From Epiperipatus broadwayi (taxonomy: Eukaryota > Onychophora > Udeonychophora > Euonychophora > Peripatidae), in the NCBI GenBank assembly GCA_028023455.1, contig JAQFVV010000111.1:2671909-2735908 (forward strand): 64,000 nucleotides of DNA, written 5' to 3'. This document shows, piece by piece, positions 36,391 through 46,905 of this stretch (positions within the stretch are counted from its first letter, which is position 1; the number at the start of each line of letters is the position of its first letter). Below the pieces are notes generated by a model, which saw nothing but the letters and a program-made list of their open reading frames with translations, was not told where the DNA came from and searched no databases. A program made the translations under genes and the position numbers.

Positions 36391-37655
36391 TATATATATA
36401 TATTATTGTTCTTTTCAATAATCTTGTGAATGGCTAGTGTCATAATGGATTTCTATCCTCAGATAAAGGGGTTGGAACTATAAGATTAATTAATTGATAA
36501 TGTGGTAGAGGTTCACGCTTGATACATATAATTTTTTTTTGTTGTTAAAATAATTTATTTTTAATTTATTCTGTTATAATCAATAAATGTTAAACAATTT
36601 GTTTGCATTATTCTGGTTTCTGATTTATTGATTCAATTTTGCATTCAACAGTCAACTATTAGCCTTAATATACACAGACAAATTTCACTCTCATATAATA
36701 GTTCTACAATAAATTGAATACTAATGATGCTAGTTGTAATCTATATAAAGATGCAGAAGTTTTTGTGTGTATATGTTCATCCCAGTTGTGAAAGTCAAAT
36801 TCTCCCTGAGTTCGAATACTGGGACATAATGGAGCCAAAGAAAAGGGTGTAAGATGGGTAAACTAACCTAAATTGTATCTAGATTTAATAAATAGGTTTA
36901 AAGCTAATCAGTTAACAATGGATGCAATCATTGGTTATGTACTTCGTGTCATCTCCAGCATTTTACCTTAAGACCCTGGGTCCAACCATAGATGGATGTG
37001 GACCCCGATAGTGCATGGACCATTACAATATATATATATATATATTACTGAATCCAGCCTTTATCATATCAAAAACAAACAATCATTTAATTTTTAGATT
37101 CAAATTTACAGAAATATAGTACGTTTTTAGAAGAATTTACTCTTAAATGCTTTTTGTGAGTACACTCATAAGCCTTATTTTTTCCATATTTTTTGAGTTG
37201 TATTTTTTAACAAAAACTTATTCTTTATCTCATAGGTCTTAGTTGCTTCTTTTAAAGCTTTTTGCCAATTGTATTTTTTAAATAAAAGCAAAAATCGATT
37301 TTCTATTAAGCATTTACATTTTTGACAAATTTTGCTAAAATAATAAATTTAAAAAATGAAATTAATATCAATTTTGTATATTAAAAAGAATATTAAACAA
37401 AAATAATCAAAAAAATATGTATTTAATAAAAATATATTCTACATGAAATATGTATGCTAGTTAAAATAAAAAGTATTCTTTAAAATGTTAAAAATTAACT
37501 GTTTATTTACAAAAAAAAAATATATTTTCTATATGATGGAAATAAATTTTCAGAAGATTCATTTTCTGTTTAACAAGTATTTAATAATTTTAGAAAAATA
37601 GTAATAAGCAAGTAAACAAATAAAGTATAAACTTAATTTTCTATTATTAACCTAT
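36391..37655. other. AT-rich non-coding DNA, no gene seen
   Basis: No gene found. The stretch 36780-37030 is less AT-rich and includes 'gagttcgaatactggg', which resembles a pol III box B, but I see no matching box A or tRNA fold. Confidence 0.4.
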
Positions 37656-37659
37656 AATT

Positions 37660-38165
37660 TTTTTTTAATATCTGCCCACCCAAGTTTCTATTTCTCTTTC
37701 TGATTTCTTCCATCAATCTTTTTTTTTTTTACTTTTTTCAAAACTTCATTTATTATTTTATTCGTGCAACTGATTTTTTTTTATTGTACCCCATGTTCAC
37801 ATCTCAAAGACTTTCAATCTCTTTTTAATTTTATTACACATTGTTCACGTTTTACAAACATACAATAGCACACTGCACACATAGCATTTAATTAATCTTT
37901 TTCTTAATTTTTTAGCTCCACAACATAATTTCTTCTCAATAAATGCCTTTTGTCTTCTGCTATTCTTTTAATTTCATCTTTACTTCTTCATTTCTCATTC
38001 AACCAACTATCTAAATGTCTAAATCCCTTAACTGTTGAACTATATTAACATGAATTTCAATTTGCAGTCTTTGTGCATTTCTCCCTATCAATTTACACCT
38101 AGTTTTCTCAATATTAGTCTTCATTCCATATTCTATACAATTTTCCTCCAATTTATTCAACGTGG
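37660..38165 (-). pseudogene. LINE reverse transcriptase C-terminal fragment
   Basis: The minus strand gives 'LNKLEENCIEYGMKTNIEKT', then 'RCKLIGRNAQ', 'QLRDLDI', and later 'KRLKVFEM'. This is the region after the YADD motif in a common LINE family (usual form: LN.L...C..YGMKIN..KTK, then YLGS, then RLEAFEMW.WR). Many stops are present and the YLG and WRR blocks are lost. It is not the same family as LINE-C or the Tx1-like element. Confidence 0.6.
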
Positions 38166-38600
38166 TGATGATAATTAGAGTTTATAATCACATATGCTTC
38201 TAATAGTATTTGTTTTAGATTTCAATAATAAGAAGATGCCAAATTGTCAATTGTTAAGCATTGTTGGCCAAGAGATCAGCACAGCCCATCTTGCAAAGAA
38301 GCAGTTGGTTGCAGACAGTTGTCACGAGTTCACCTCCCGGCCCATGCTATGCCATATGGGAAAAAAATCTCAAAATAAAGAAAGTTTACTTATAATACTC
38401 ATGAAATAATGGTAATCATCACCTCAAATTATTACTATCACATCCTGGCATGTTGTCCAAGGATTTACATATAACCTCAGGGTTGAGGACAAACTACAAA
38501 TGAACATATATGTGTTTAATTTATAATGCTTGAACTGAATTACTCAAACCAACAAATGGATTACCAAAACAATAATTTAATAATTTATAAACAACAGAAA
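38166..38600 (+). repeat. Dispersed repeat R38, copy 1, carrying a SINE
   Basis: Homologous to 42028-42345. Shared blocks include 'tataatcacat', 'caaaataaagaaagttta', 'tcacctcaaattatta', 'cataatgcttgaactgaat' (one mismatch here) and 'aacaaatggattaccaaaac'. Copy 1 contains the SINE at 38258-38368; copy 2 is uninterrupted at the same place, so it serves as the empty site. The nature of the repeat is unknown. Confidence 0.7.
38258..38368 (+). mobile_element. Short tRNA-Gly-related SINE, copy 3
   Basis: 'gcattgttggccaagagatc' (box A region) is followed by 'cttgcaaagaagcagttgg', 'gagttcacctcccgg' (box B region) and the tail 'atgccatatgggaaaaaaa'. The insertion into R38 is shown by comparison with the uninterrupted copy at 42028-42345. 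Confidence 0.75.
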
Positions 38601-40048
38601 AAAAGTTAGTTGGTTATATATATGAATGATTATTGATAAAATCAAATACATCCTGAGAATTAATGTCTGGTTTTATATACAAACGAGTATATATATCATA
38701 ATAATTAATGTCTTTCAGTGTTATGTTTAAAGCTTTTATAATATTGTAATATGAATATCATACCAGTAAAATATTTATAATCATGAATAATATGTTTTCA
38801 GATATCGTTTTTTTCTTTTTTTATTTGTAGTTATGGCCATCTTTATAAATGCACAACTAGATTTCTTTTTGCATGTTGGAGACTTAAATTGTATGGTGAA
38901 ATATAAATAAGTTTTCATGATTTATTGGCAGAGTTAATCTTCTCTTTTTTACTGACATCTTAGAGGATACCGTGATCTGATTCCACAGACTTCAATGTTA
39001 TTTGCTGAATTAGACTGCATACTTAGGGTCTTCTGACTGAGGTGTTACTTTTTTCTCTAATATTGCATAGTAAATAATCCACTACTGGAGAAAAACATTA
39101 TTATAGCTGTTATGACTGTGAGTACTGTAAATTATTCTATTGCAGTCAATAACCTTTGGCCATAGGCATTACAATTTCTTTTTTTTTTTAGCAGTAAAGT
39201 CTCTTACCCGGCACAGCTTATTTCAACATGGCTTTAAAATATAATTTGCAAACTGAAATCAAGGTAGAGTTGAGCAATGGAATGAAATTAATATCAGAAT
39301 GAATGACTGCATACTATTCATGAAGTTAGAATAATTCCTTTTTATCTCTCTCTATTATCTTTCGATCCACTGTTTACACCATTTGCCAGCAATTGAACCA
39401 TAATTTAGAACTTTTGCATATATTTTTGTCACTTGCCAGCAATTGAATCATAATGAAGACCATTTAAAAATCTCAGACTACTGAGTATAATATTCTATTA
39501 TTCTCATCTAAAACATATCAGGAAAAAAAAAACTTGTATACCATATTACAATAAATATTTAGTAATATTGTCAAATGCATATATCAAATTTCTTTTATTT
39601 TTCCAGGTAGTTTATTCCAGTAGCACCTGATAAAAGCAGTTTGTACTTTTTTAAATTTTTTGCTTTTTATTTATTTTTATGCTATGTTTCAATCTAACTA
39701 ATATGAACTGCACTCAAGTTGATATGGTTATATATCCCTTCCTTTTAAAAGAGGACAATAGATCTTTTCATTTTTCATTTGTGTGTTGGCTAAAACACTC
39801 TAACTTTATATTCATTTCTTCAATTATTTTATAATTTCCATTCCTTTCCTAGATGGTGTTTTGCATGATATATATGTTCATAATGTTCAAAGGTTGTTTG
39901 TCATTAAGTACTATAGAGAATGTTTAGAATTATCACTCTAGGATGCATGATTATTCCATCATAAGACATTAAGATGTACAATGTACAAACTCTAGAAGGA
40001 ACATTTCCAATTGATTCCTGTTAAGCTACCCATAACATAAGACTATAA
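38601..40048. other. AT-rich non-coding DNA, no gene seen
   Basis: No gene found. A 23-bp sequence including 'gccagcaattgaa' is repeated at 39385 and 39434. Confidence 0.45.
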
Positions 40049-40252
40049 TACAGCTTTGCTCCCTTTTTGAGCCTTAGAGAGTGATACACTGAACAAAAAT
40101 TTCAACTGCACCTTGCTTCCTCTGAGCCTTACAGATGAGTGAGTAAACTATATGAAAATTAAGTCTTGCTCCTATATGAATCTTAAAGGTTATTCAACCA
40201 ACTCTCAAACTGCATCTTGCTTTATCTGAGTCTTATGGATGATTTAAAACAG
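40049..40252 (+). repeat. Degenerate minisatellite, four units of about 55-65 bp
   Basis: Four related blocks read 'ttgctccctttttgagcctta', 'cttgcttcctctgagccttac', 'cttgctcctatatgaatctta' and 'cttgctttatctgagtcttat' (partial quotations). All are followed by a 'gatga' or 'gagtga'-like stretch. Unit identity is low, so the array is old. Confidence 0.5.
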
Positions 40253-40594
40253 AAAAAATGAGTTGTGGCACCACAAGATATCAACTTATAAATATCACAT
40301 AACACATTGGATAGTACTTTATTTAATTCTGTAAAAAATCATTTTATCCCTTCTGGGTCATATATTGCATTACTTTTATTATCTTATATTATTTGTAAAT
40401 GTCACACTCATGTTCTAGCAGGCTAGTAATCTCTTCTTTTAGTTATTTTTAATTTTAAGGTTATTTTTCCAGAATGTCATGCATTTTATCTTTTGTTAAT
40501 ATTACATATACTTTTCTATTTACTTAAACATTTTTCTTTTAATAAGTCCAAGTCAATAAGGACTGAGCCAGCCTTAATTTTTTTATTTTTAATA

Positions 40595-41465
40595 TCAAAT
40601 TTTATCTATCATTTTTGGGAATCCCTTATATTGATCCTTGGAAGAGCCAAAATTTTCTCTCCTTAATCTTTTATGGAGTTGTTGCATAAACATTTCTACT
40701 ATTATCAGGTCAATACTTCTTTTATCAATATACATAATCATCTGGCCTAACTTATGTGATAGATTATATCTAATCATTTTTATTACTGGATCATTTAACA
40801 GTGAACTAGTGACCAATACTTTTGGTTGTATTATCCGATCTTGAAAAACTGAATAAATGTCTCAATGGTATCTATTCTGTACATCTCTGATAATAAACCA
40901 ACCTCTACATTTTATATTAGTTGCTGTACTTTTTGGACTGTCATTTCAGTTTTTTTTTACTAAAAAGATTTGTATTTGATTTGCATCTTCCAATTTTTCT
41001 AGTCTCTCAGCTATAATTTCCACAGTTTGTTGTAGTTTATTTTCACATAAATTTTACAGATTTGTGAACCATTTCTTCCACATTCATATATAATGTTTTT
41101 TTCTAAGAACTCCATTTTCTGTTGTACTTGCTCATTTATTTGACATTATTTTAACTTTTATGGTGCTTATAGTATCCTGTACACCATAAAATGTCTCTTA
41201 TTTCTTGATGCATTTTTTTCCAATTTTTTTTTATCTCTGTTGTCTTGTTTCCTTTATATTTTTGTTGGATCACTTTATCTTTTTGTCTCATTTCTTTAAA
41301 TTCTGAATCCATTTTGTCAAATTTTTTATCTTTGATGTTCTGTTTCTCTTCATATTTTTTTATAAATGCATAAAGCATTTCATCTGTAACCATGCCTGGC
41401 TTCTCTTCTTGAACAATTAGCTTTGTGTTCATTGATTGTACAGGATCTAATCTCAATGAATTCAT
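40595..41465 (-). pseudogene. Degenerate coiled-coil ORF, possibly LINE ORF1p-like
   Basis: The minus-strand frame 41465-41151 (104 aa) is highly charged with a heptad-like pattern ('AFIKKYEEKQNIKDKKFDKM'). After frameshifts the sequence continues through 'VEIIAERLEKLEDANQIQIF' and 'RIIQPKVLVTSSLLNDP' into the frame 40816-40595 ('LGQMIMYIDKRSIDLIIVEM', 'QQLHKRLRR'). A coiled coil followed by a PK-VLV strand and an 'IYID' strand before a basic helix resembles L1-type ORF1 proteins. The resemblance is weak and a host pseudogene is possible. Confidence 0.35.
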
Positions 41466-42027
41466 ATTTATTTAAGCTTTCAATTTTTTTTGAATGAGTT
41501 ATCATAGGTATATATAAGTATTATTTACTAAGGCTTTAACCTCAAGAAGCATGTAAAAATGCGATATTAGGGACCTCTACAGGTCTTAATCACAAGCTTA
41601 TGCTTTGGAAGAAAAGAGGGGACCCCCCTATGTAAATGCTTTATAATCCTTTTATTTGTAGATTTGACACTTTTTTCTATATTATCATAAACTGATTGCA
41701 CACCAGTCTCAATATCAGAATACAGTCTTCTCTAGAATAATATGATATATCTTTGCCTTATTCCTTCATATTATTTATATTCATTAATTTATTATACACT
41801 ATCATATGCTGAAATTTTTTATACTTTAACATACCATGTATTACATTTAAATATATGAAAGGGGATGTTCCTGTCCAAAACATATTTCTAGTGCAATTAT
41901 GTAAAGGTAAATATTTTCAATTTAGGTTTGAAGCCACAACCAATGGTACATAAAAATATATAACATATTAAATGATTGACATTCACATGTATTATCAATC
42001 TCAGCTTAAAAAAAGATATTCAACAAT
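41466..42027. other. AT-rich non-coding DNA, no gene seen
   Basis: No feature recognised. Confidence 0.5.
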
Positions 42028-42345
42028 GTGATGATGATGATTAGTTTTATAATCACATGTGCTTTTGATAGTATTTTATTTGTTTTAGGTTTTAATAAAA
42101 AGAAACCCCAAGTGCTAAACCTCCTCAAAATAAAGAAAGTTTACTTAGATTACTAGTGAAATAATGATCATTATCACCTCAAATTATTACCATGACATAC
42201 TAGCACGTTTCCAAGTGGTTTGCATGTTATCACAGGGTTGTGAATGAGCTGTAAATATATGTCTGTTTAATTCATAATGCTTGAACTGAATAACTCAAAC
42301 TAACAAATGGATTACCAAAACACTAATTTAATTATTATACCCCAT
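42028..42345 (+). repeat. Dispersed repeat R38, copy 2 (no SINE)
   Basis: See copy 1 at 38166-38600. Here 'aagtgctaaacctcctcaaa' runs without the SINE. Confidence 0.7.
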
Positions 42346-42364
42346 GCTAATCTTAACAATATAA

Positions 42365-42705
42365 TAAAATATTAGGATGAATTAATTGAAATTGTATACT
42401 CTTACATTAACTTGATTGACTTTCTAATATCAACGGAAACAAATATAAAAAATAAAGAAGGTAATCTTTATAATATTATAAATTCTAAAAAAATTGCATA
42501 TTGTAGAAATCATAAAAAAGATGGACGTATATTGATTTTGATTACAGAATATATTTTTGTTGAAAAACTGGAAGTTAATTCTAACATTTAAAGTGATTCA
42601 TATAACTTGAATTAAATAGCAATAAAGTTATGTTACTAGCAATATACAGATTATCAGATAATGATAATAAAATGTTTATAGATGAATTAAGATCATAGCT
42701 CTCAA
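42365..42705 (+). pseudogene. CR1-like LINE endonuclease, N-terminal half
   Basis: The plus strand reads 'INLIDFLISTETNIKNKEGN', then 'LYNIINSKKIAYCRNHKKDG', 'RILI' and, after frameshifts, 'IYRLSDNDNKMFIDELRS'. This is the AP-endonuclease pattern of CR1-like LINEs: catalytic TET (usually TETWL), then YRSDR-type and GG-L-IY blocks, then YR-P. The domain stops at 'DELRS' where SINE copy 4 begins and resumes at 45073 with 'IGDMNID'. Confidence 0.6.
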
Positions 42706-42813
42706 GTGTTGTTAGCTGAGAGATCAGTGCAGCACCTTGCAAGCAAGCAGTTGGTTGCATATGGTTGTTGCAGGTTTGCCTCCTAGCTGATGCTATGACG
42801 TATGGAAAAAAAA
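42706..42813 (+). mobile_element. Short tRNA-Gly-related SINE, copy 4
   Basis: 'gtgttgttagctgagagatc', 'ccttgcaagcaagcagttgg', 'caggtttgcctcctagc' and tail 'atgacgtatggaaaaaaaa' appear in the family order. It lies at the edge of the insertion that splits the LINE endonuclease. Confidence 0.75.
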
Positions 42814-45070
42814 TCATGGTTAAAATTTTTTTACTTACTAACAATGATATAATACTAATTGTAACGAGCACAGACGTTCGTTACATTGTTTTTTTTTTAT
42901 ATTTATTAAACATGAAAGTAAATTAAAAAGTTCGCATTTAAAAATTTTCTTTAAGAATTAAAAATTGAAATTAAATATCATCTTAAACTCTTATATATTA
43001 AATCGCACAGATAATGAAAAATTATTAAAATAAAACTGTATTAAAAATAGAAAAAGTATTTTAAAACTAAATTTTAAAAAGATTTGGAAATAAAATTATA
43101 TCTTTAAATTTATCTTTAAATATATCTTTGATTTGGAAAACAGGTTAATTAATCAGAAATGGAAATGATAAATTTAATTAGTCAAATGTAAACCAGCCTT
43201 GGACATTTAAATGTAAAAACATTGGTCAGATAGGAAAACAATAGAAACTTTTAGCAAATGAAATAAATCCATTGGGAAATCGGACCTCAACGAAAAGGAT
43301 CATCGCATCGATGACGTAATGTTAAGTCAATCTTTCAAAGTAATATAAAAGGACAAATTTGGAAATTATTAGTTAGTGAGTTATTATGATTATTACAATG
43401 TGACAGATAGATGTTAGTGCGGAGGTGCGGGAGAAGAGATTGAAGGACGCACGTTCAATCCCTTCAGTTTTGCTAGTAAAGAAAGAGAAATGAACTATCG
43501 TTTTTCTACATTGAGGACCAGTTAAAGCAAAAACCTCCGAATGAATAAATAAAACAACGGCTAAATGGATACCAATCTTAGGACGGCGTGGGAATTCACG
43601 TTCATGGCAAGCAACGGATAAAGATGAACTGTTTTAAACTGTAAGAACTTTATAAATAATGAACATTAAATTAAAATTTTTTATATTTAAATGATTGCAA
43701 TATGATCCTATCTGACCAAACTAAATTCTTTATTAATAGTGTTATTTGATGTATTTTTTTTCTTATTTATGTAAAATCATTTCCATTTATTTATTTTTTA
43801 TTCTTTAAGTTTTATCATGATTTTTTTGTTTTTCGTTAAATTAATTACATAAATGTTAAACTTAAGTCGGGCGTGAATGGCTGTATAGATTTGTAAAGTT
43901 ATATTAGGGGAGGGTAATCTTAAGTTATTTGTTTCGTGGTTAAATTGGGTCAATGGATTGGATATATTGGTGTGATTAGTAGATGTAATATTGATTCGCT
44001 ATGGGCAGAATCGCTTCATACGCCGCACACTTCCGTTTGCCTATGGAAGGAATTATAAGTCGGATACCGCAGTTCCTTTCTATGGAGTTTTTTGTTTTAC
44101 TGCTCTTCTTTGCAGATAGATGTAATATTCCTATCTCATAAGAGCCAATTTCTTCTCTTAACCTTTTGTGCTGCTGTATTTTATTACATTGAATACATCG
44201 ATATATCAGATGAATTGATGCCAGTTTGACTACGAATTTTAGCCTAAGGTTAAATAGGGATAGAATGTTTATTTTCAAAAGCAAATTTATGTGGTCTATT
44301 CATACTCAACCCTAAATAAAAATGCATTAAATTTAAGTTGTTTATAGACGCTTGCATGGATTGTTTATTGGTTAACTATGTTTTGCGTTTCCATATTTGA
44401 TCAAAATATATAGACATTCGATAAATAATGATACCTTACGGTGAGTATCTAAAATGTATTTATTCGGATGTCTTTTAAGTTATTGGTGACAATGCAAGTA
44501 TCTTATGGTGAATACTATTGGGTTACGTATAAATTTCCCTCCGCAATTGTCAGTAATCAATAATTTTGTATTTTGATCGTTTATGTTTACTTTGGAATGT
44601 TTTTAACCGTGTAATCTATGTAACCGATCTATAGCAACATATTAAAACAAGCTTTCATAATCCCATCTGTGCGAACTTAATTAAAATGTAAACTTATAAT
44701 ATAATAGAAATTAAAATGTAAATTAAAATCTAAGGTAAAGTTAAAAATAATGTTAAATGTTAAAATGTAAACTAATTTAAAATAATTTTAAATCTTATAT
44801 ATATGTGCATAAATAAATGTTTGTGTGTTAATTACTGGCAGTGGCTTATTTTATTCTTTTTTATATATATACTCTTAGATTATCTTATTAAATCTCTGCT
44901 ATTCCACTGAGCTAGTGACATGGGCTAACGACCGGATGCAAAATATAAAAAAAAAAAATTTTTTTTTTTGACTTACGTATCTGCCTACTTTATAAATTTT
45001 TCTAGGTTCAAATGCCTAGATGGCGCCCTGTAGTGCAGTTTACGTAAGTCTACCTGCTCCGGATTGATTA
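42814..45070. other. Unclassified 2.3-kb insertion splitting a LINE endonuclease
   Basis: The LINE reading frame is interrupted from 42706 to about 45070. Besides the SINE, the interruption starts with a short inverted repeat TGTAACGA/TCGTTACA (about 42859-42884). It contains a less AT-rich, CpG-containing patch (43280-44650) with a TATA-like 'atataaaagg' at 43343 and a poly(A)-signal-like 'aataaataaa' at 43542. The minus-strand frame 43976-44284 (102 aa) has no domain I know. An 80-bp hairpin with ends 'gacttacgta' and 'tacgtaagtc' lies at 44970-45050. The TATA and poly(A) signals would suit an LTR, but no second LTR, primer-binding site or pol gene was found. Confidence 0.4.
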
Positions 45071-45072
45071 CA

Positions 45073-45275
45073 TAATTAATAGGTGATATGAACATTGATT
45101 TATGTTAAAAGTGTAAAACTGTTGAAGGTTATATAGATGCATTAGCTACCTATGGGATACTTTGTCATGTTAAAACAAACACAAGAGAAGAAATAATAAT
45201 AATAATATAATTTCTTCACGTATTGATCATATTAATACAAGCCTAATGAAAAATAATATATCTATTTTTTATTAA
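45073..45275 (+). pseudogene. CR1-like LINE endonuclease, C-terminal half
   Basis: The plus strand, with small frameshifts, gives 'IGDMNIDL', 'VEGYIDALATYGILCHV', 'TREE' and 'SRIDHILIQASLMKNN'. These are the GD-N-, P-R and IDHI blocks that complete the endonuclease begun at 42365. The sequence then decays into AT-rich DNA. Confidence 0.6.
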
Positions 45276-45606
45276 AAACAAATAATTTATTAAACAAGAA
45301 AAAAATTGTTACAATTGTTAAATTAAATTTCCAAGACTTTGAACTAAACTGTCTTTTGCTTCAAAGAAGCTATTCTGGTTCTAGTCCCAAACAAGTTCTT
45401 TCCTTGTAATTTCGGAGTATGCTCTGAAAAATCATTTATAAAAAAAGTACCTTATTCCACATGTCCTGAAATAAATTTGAAGGTATGAGCATTTTCTCTC
45501 TGTCTTTATTTTTTTATTACTCCAATGTAGATGAACAATCTGATTATGAAAATATCACCACTGTTGATGCATGTCTTAATAGATAATAACATTGTAATAT
45601 CAATTG
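45276..45606. other. AT-rich non-coding DNA, no gene seen
   Basis: Probably 3' UTR of the minus-strand LINE and/or decayed sequence of the plus-strand LINE; no boundary is visible. Confidence 0.35.
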
Positions 45607-46255
45607 TGACTTTAGTTGATATCAATGTTTAATGGTATTAAAGTGGAGACATGTGTAAAGGAGATGTTGAGTAGTTTCATCAGTCATTTTGCAAAGGTGA
45701 CATTGAGGATCGATGTTATTAAAACCTCTTTTCCACACTAGAAAGTGATTAGTGGGTAATGCTAGTAGGTTCAGCTTTATGATAAAGTTGATAAATTTTT
45801 GTTCAATGAACAAACTTTTGAGTTTTTTGATTACTAGTTTATTATTTAGACCAATTTCACTGTGAAGTAAAACTTGATCCTTATAAATCAGGCCATAAAT
45901 TTCCAAGTATGTCTTTTTGCATTGAAAGGAAGACTGTGTTACATTTATGAGTCCTTTTGCAATTTTTAAAATTCCCTTAATCCACTTACTCTTAATGAGA
46001 GGGGGTATCTATGGGTTCTATAGGAAGAGGAAAATTTGAATTTCCTTCTTTCCTATACATTGCTTGTAAGGCACTAAATACTTTGTGGGCATAGCACTTG
46101 GAGACTGAATGTAGTCCCATCCCATTTAATTCTTTAGGCATATGCATTTTATCTATAGTAATAGCAACCACTATGCCCTCCCAAAAAGTCTGGAACAAAG
46201 ACTTTGATTGGTTTGATTATGTTTACTAGTGAAGTTTTGCCAGGTAGGGAGAGTG

Positions 46256-46905
46256 AAATTTGAGCCAGTGAATTCACTGTTTTGATGGTTTTGTCAAGAA
46301 TGTTTTGCTGAATATCTTTTGTCATTTGTGTGTAAGATTTATACAATGGAAAGCCTAAAAATTTTCAGGGTTCTGAAGTAAATTGAGTCTATATGAGCAT
46401 GCCAGTGAACATCTTCCAAACAGAAGACTTAGAGTAATTTACACAAAGATTTAATTTGGATTCATATTTATTAATAATTTGTTGGATGATTGGAAGGAAC
46501 TTTTTATTTGGCAAAAAGATGGTTACATCATCCACATAGGAAATGTGGTGTACTCTTTTTTGAATCAGTGAATTCACTGTTTTGATAGTTTTGTGAAGAA
46601 TGTTTTGTTGGAATATATTTTCTCATTTGCGTGTAAGATTTGTAGAATGGAAAGCTTAAAACGTTTTGGGGTTCTGAAGTAAATCAAGACTGTATGGGCA
46701 CACCAGTGAACATCTTCCAAACAGAAGACTTGCAGTAATTTATACAAAGATTTAATTTGGATTCGTATTTATTAATAATTTGTTGAATGATTGGAAGGAA
46801 CTTTTTTTCTCATATGTCATAGCATTGGCTGGGAAGTGAACCTGCAAAAACCATCTGCAACCAACTGCTTGCTTGCAAGATGGTTGCACTGCCCTTGGAA
46901 GGAAC
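46256..46905 (-). repeat. Tandem duplication (about 302 bp) of the YVDD region
   Basis: The block starting 'cagtgaattcactgttttga' occurs at about 46261 and 46565, and 'gaacatcttccaaacagaag' at about 46408 and 46708. Each copy encodes the YVDD motif. Copies differ by several substitutions, so the duplication is not recent. The SINE entered only the second copy. Confidence 0.75.
46807..46894 (-). mobile_element. Short tRNA-Gly-related SINE, copy 5, with 16-bp target duplication
   Basis: Flanked by TTGGAAGGAACTTTTT on both sides (46791-46806 and 46895-46910). The other duplicate of the LINE segment (about 46490-46510) shows the uninterrupted site. The inserted 88 bp reads on minus as 'ccatcttgcaagcaagcag', a box B-like 'gcaggttcacttcccagcc' and the tail 'atgacatatgag'. 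It lacks the box A start, so it is 5'-truncated. Confidence 0.88.

Noticed and set aside
36800-36835. tRNA-like box B near 36808
   Set aside because: No box A at a suitable distance and no tRNA fold found.
43420-43475. Possible tRNA-like segment around 'gttcaatccc'
   Set aside because: The box B match is fair but I could not place a box A or pair the arms; left within the unclassified insertion.
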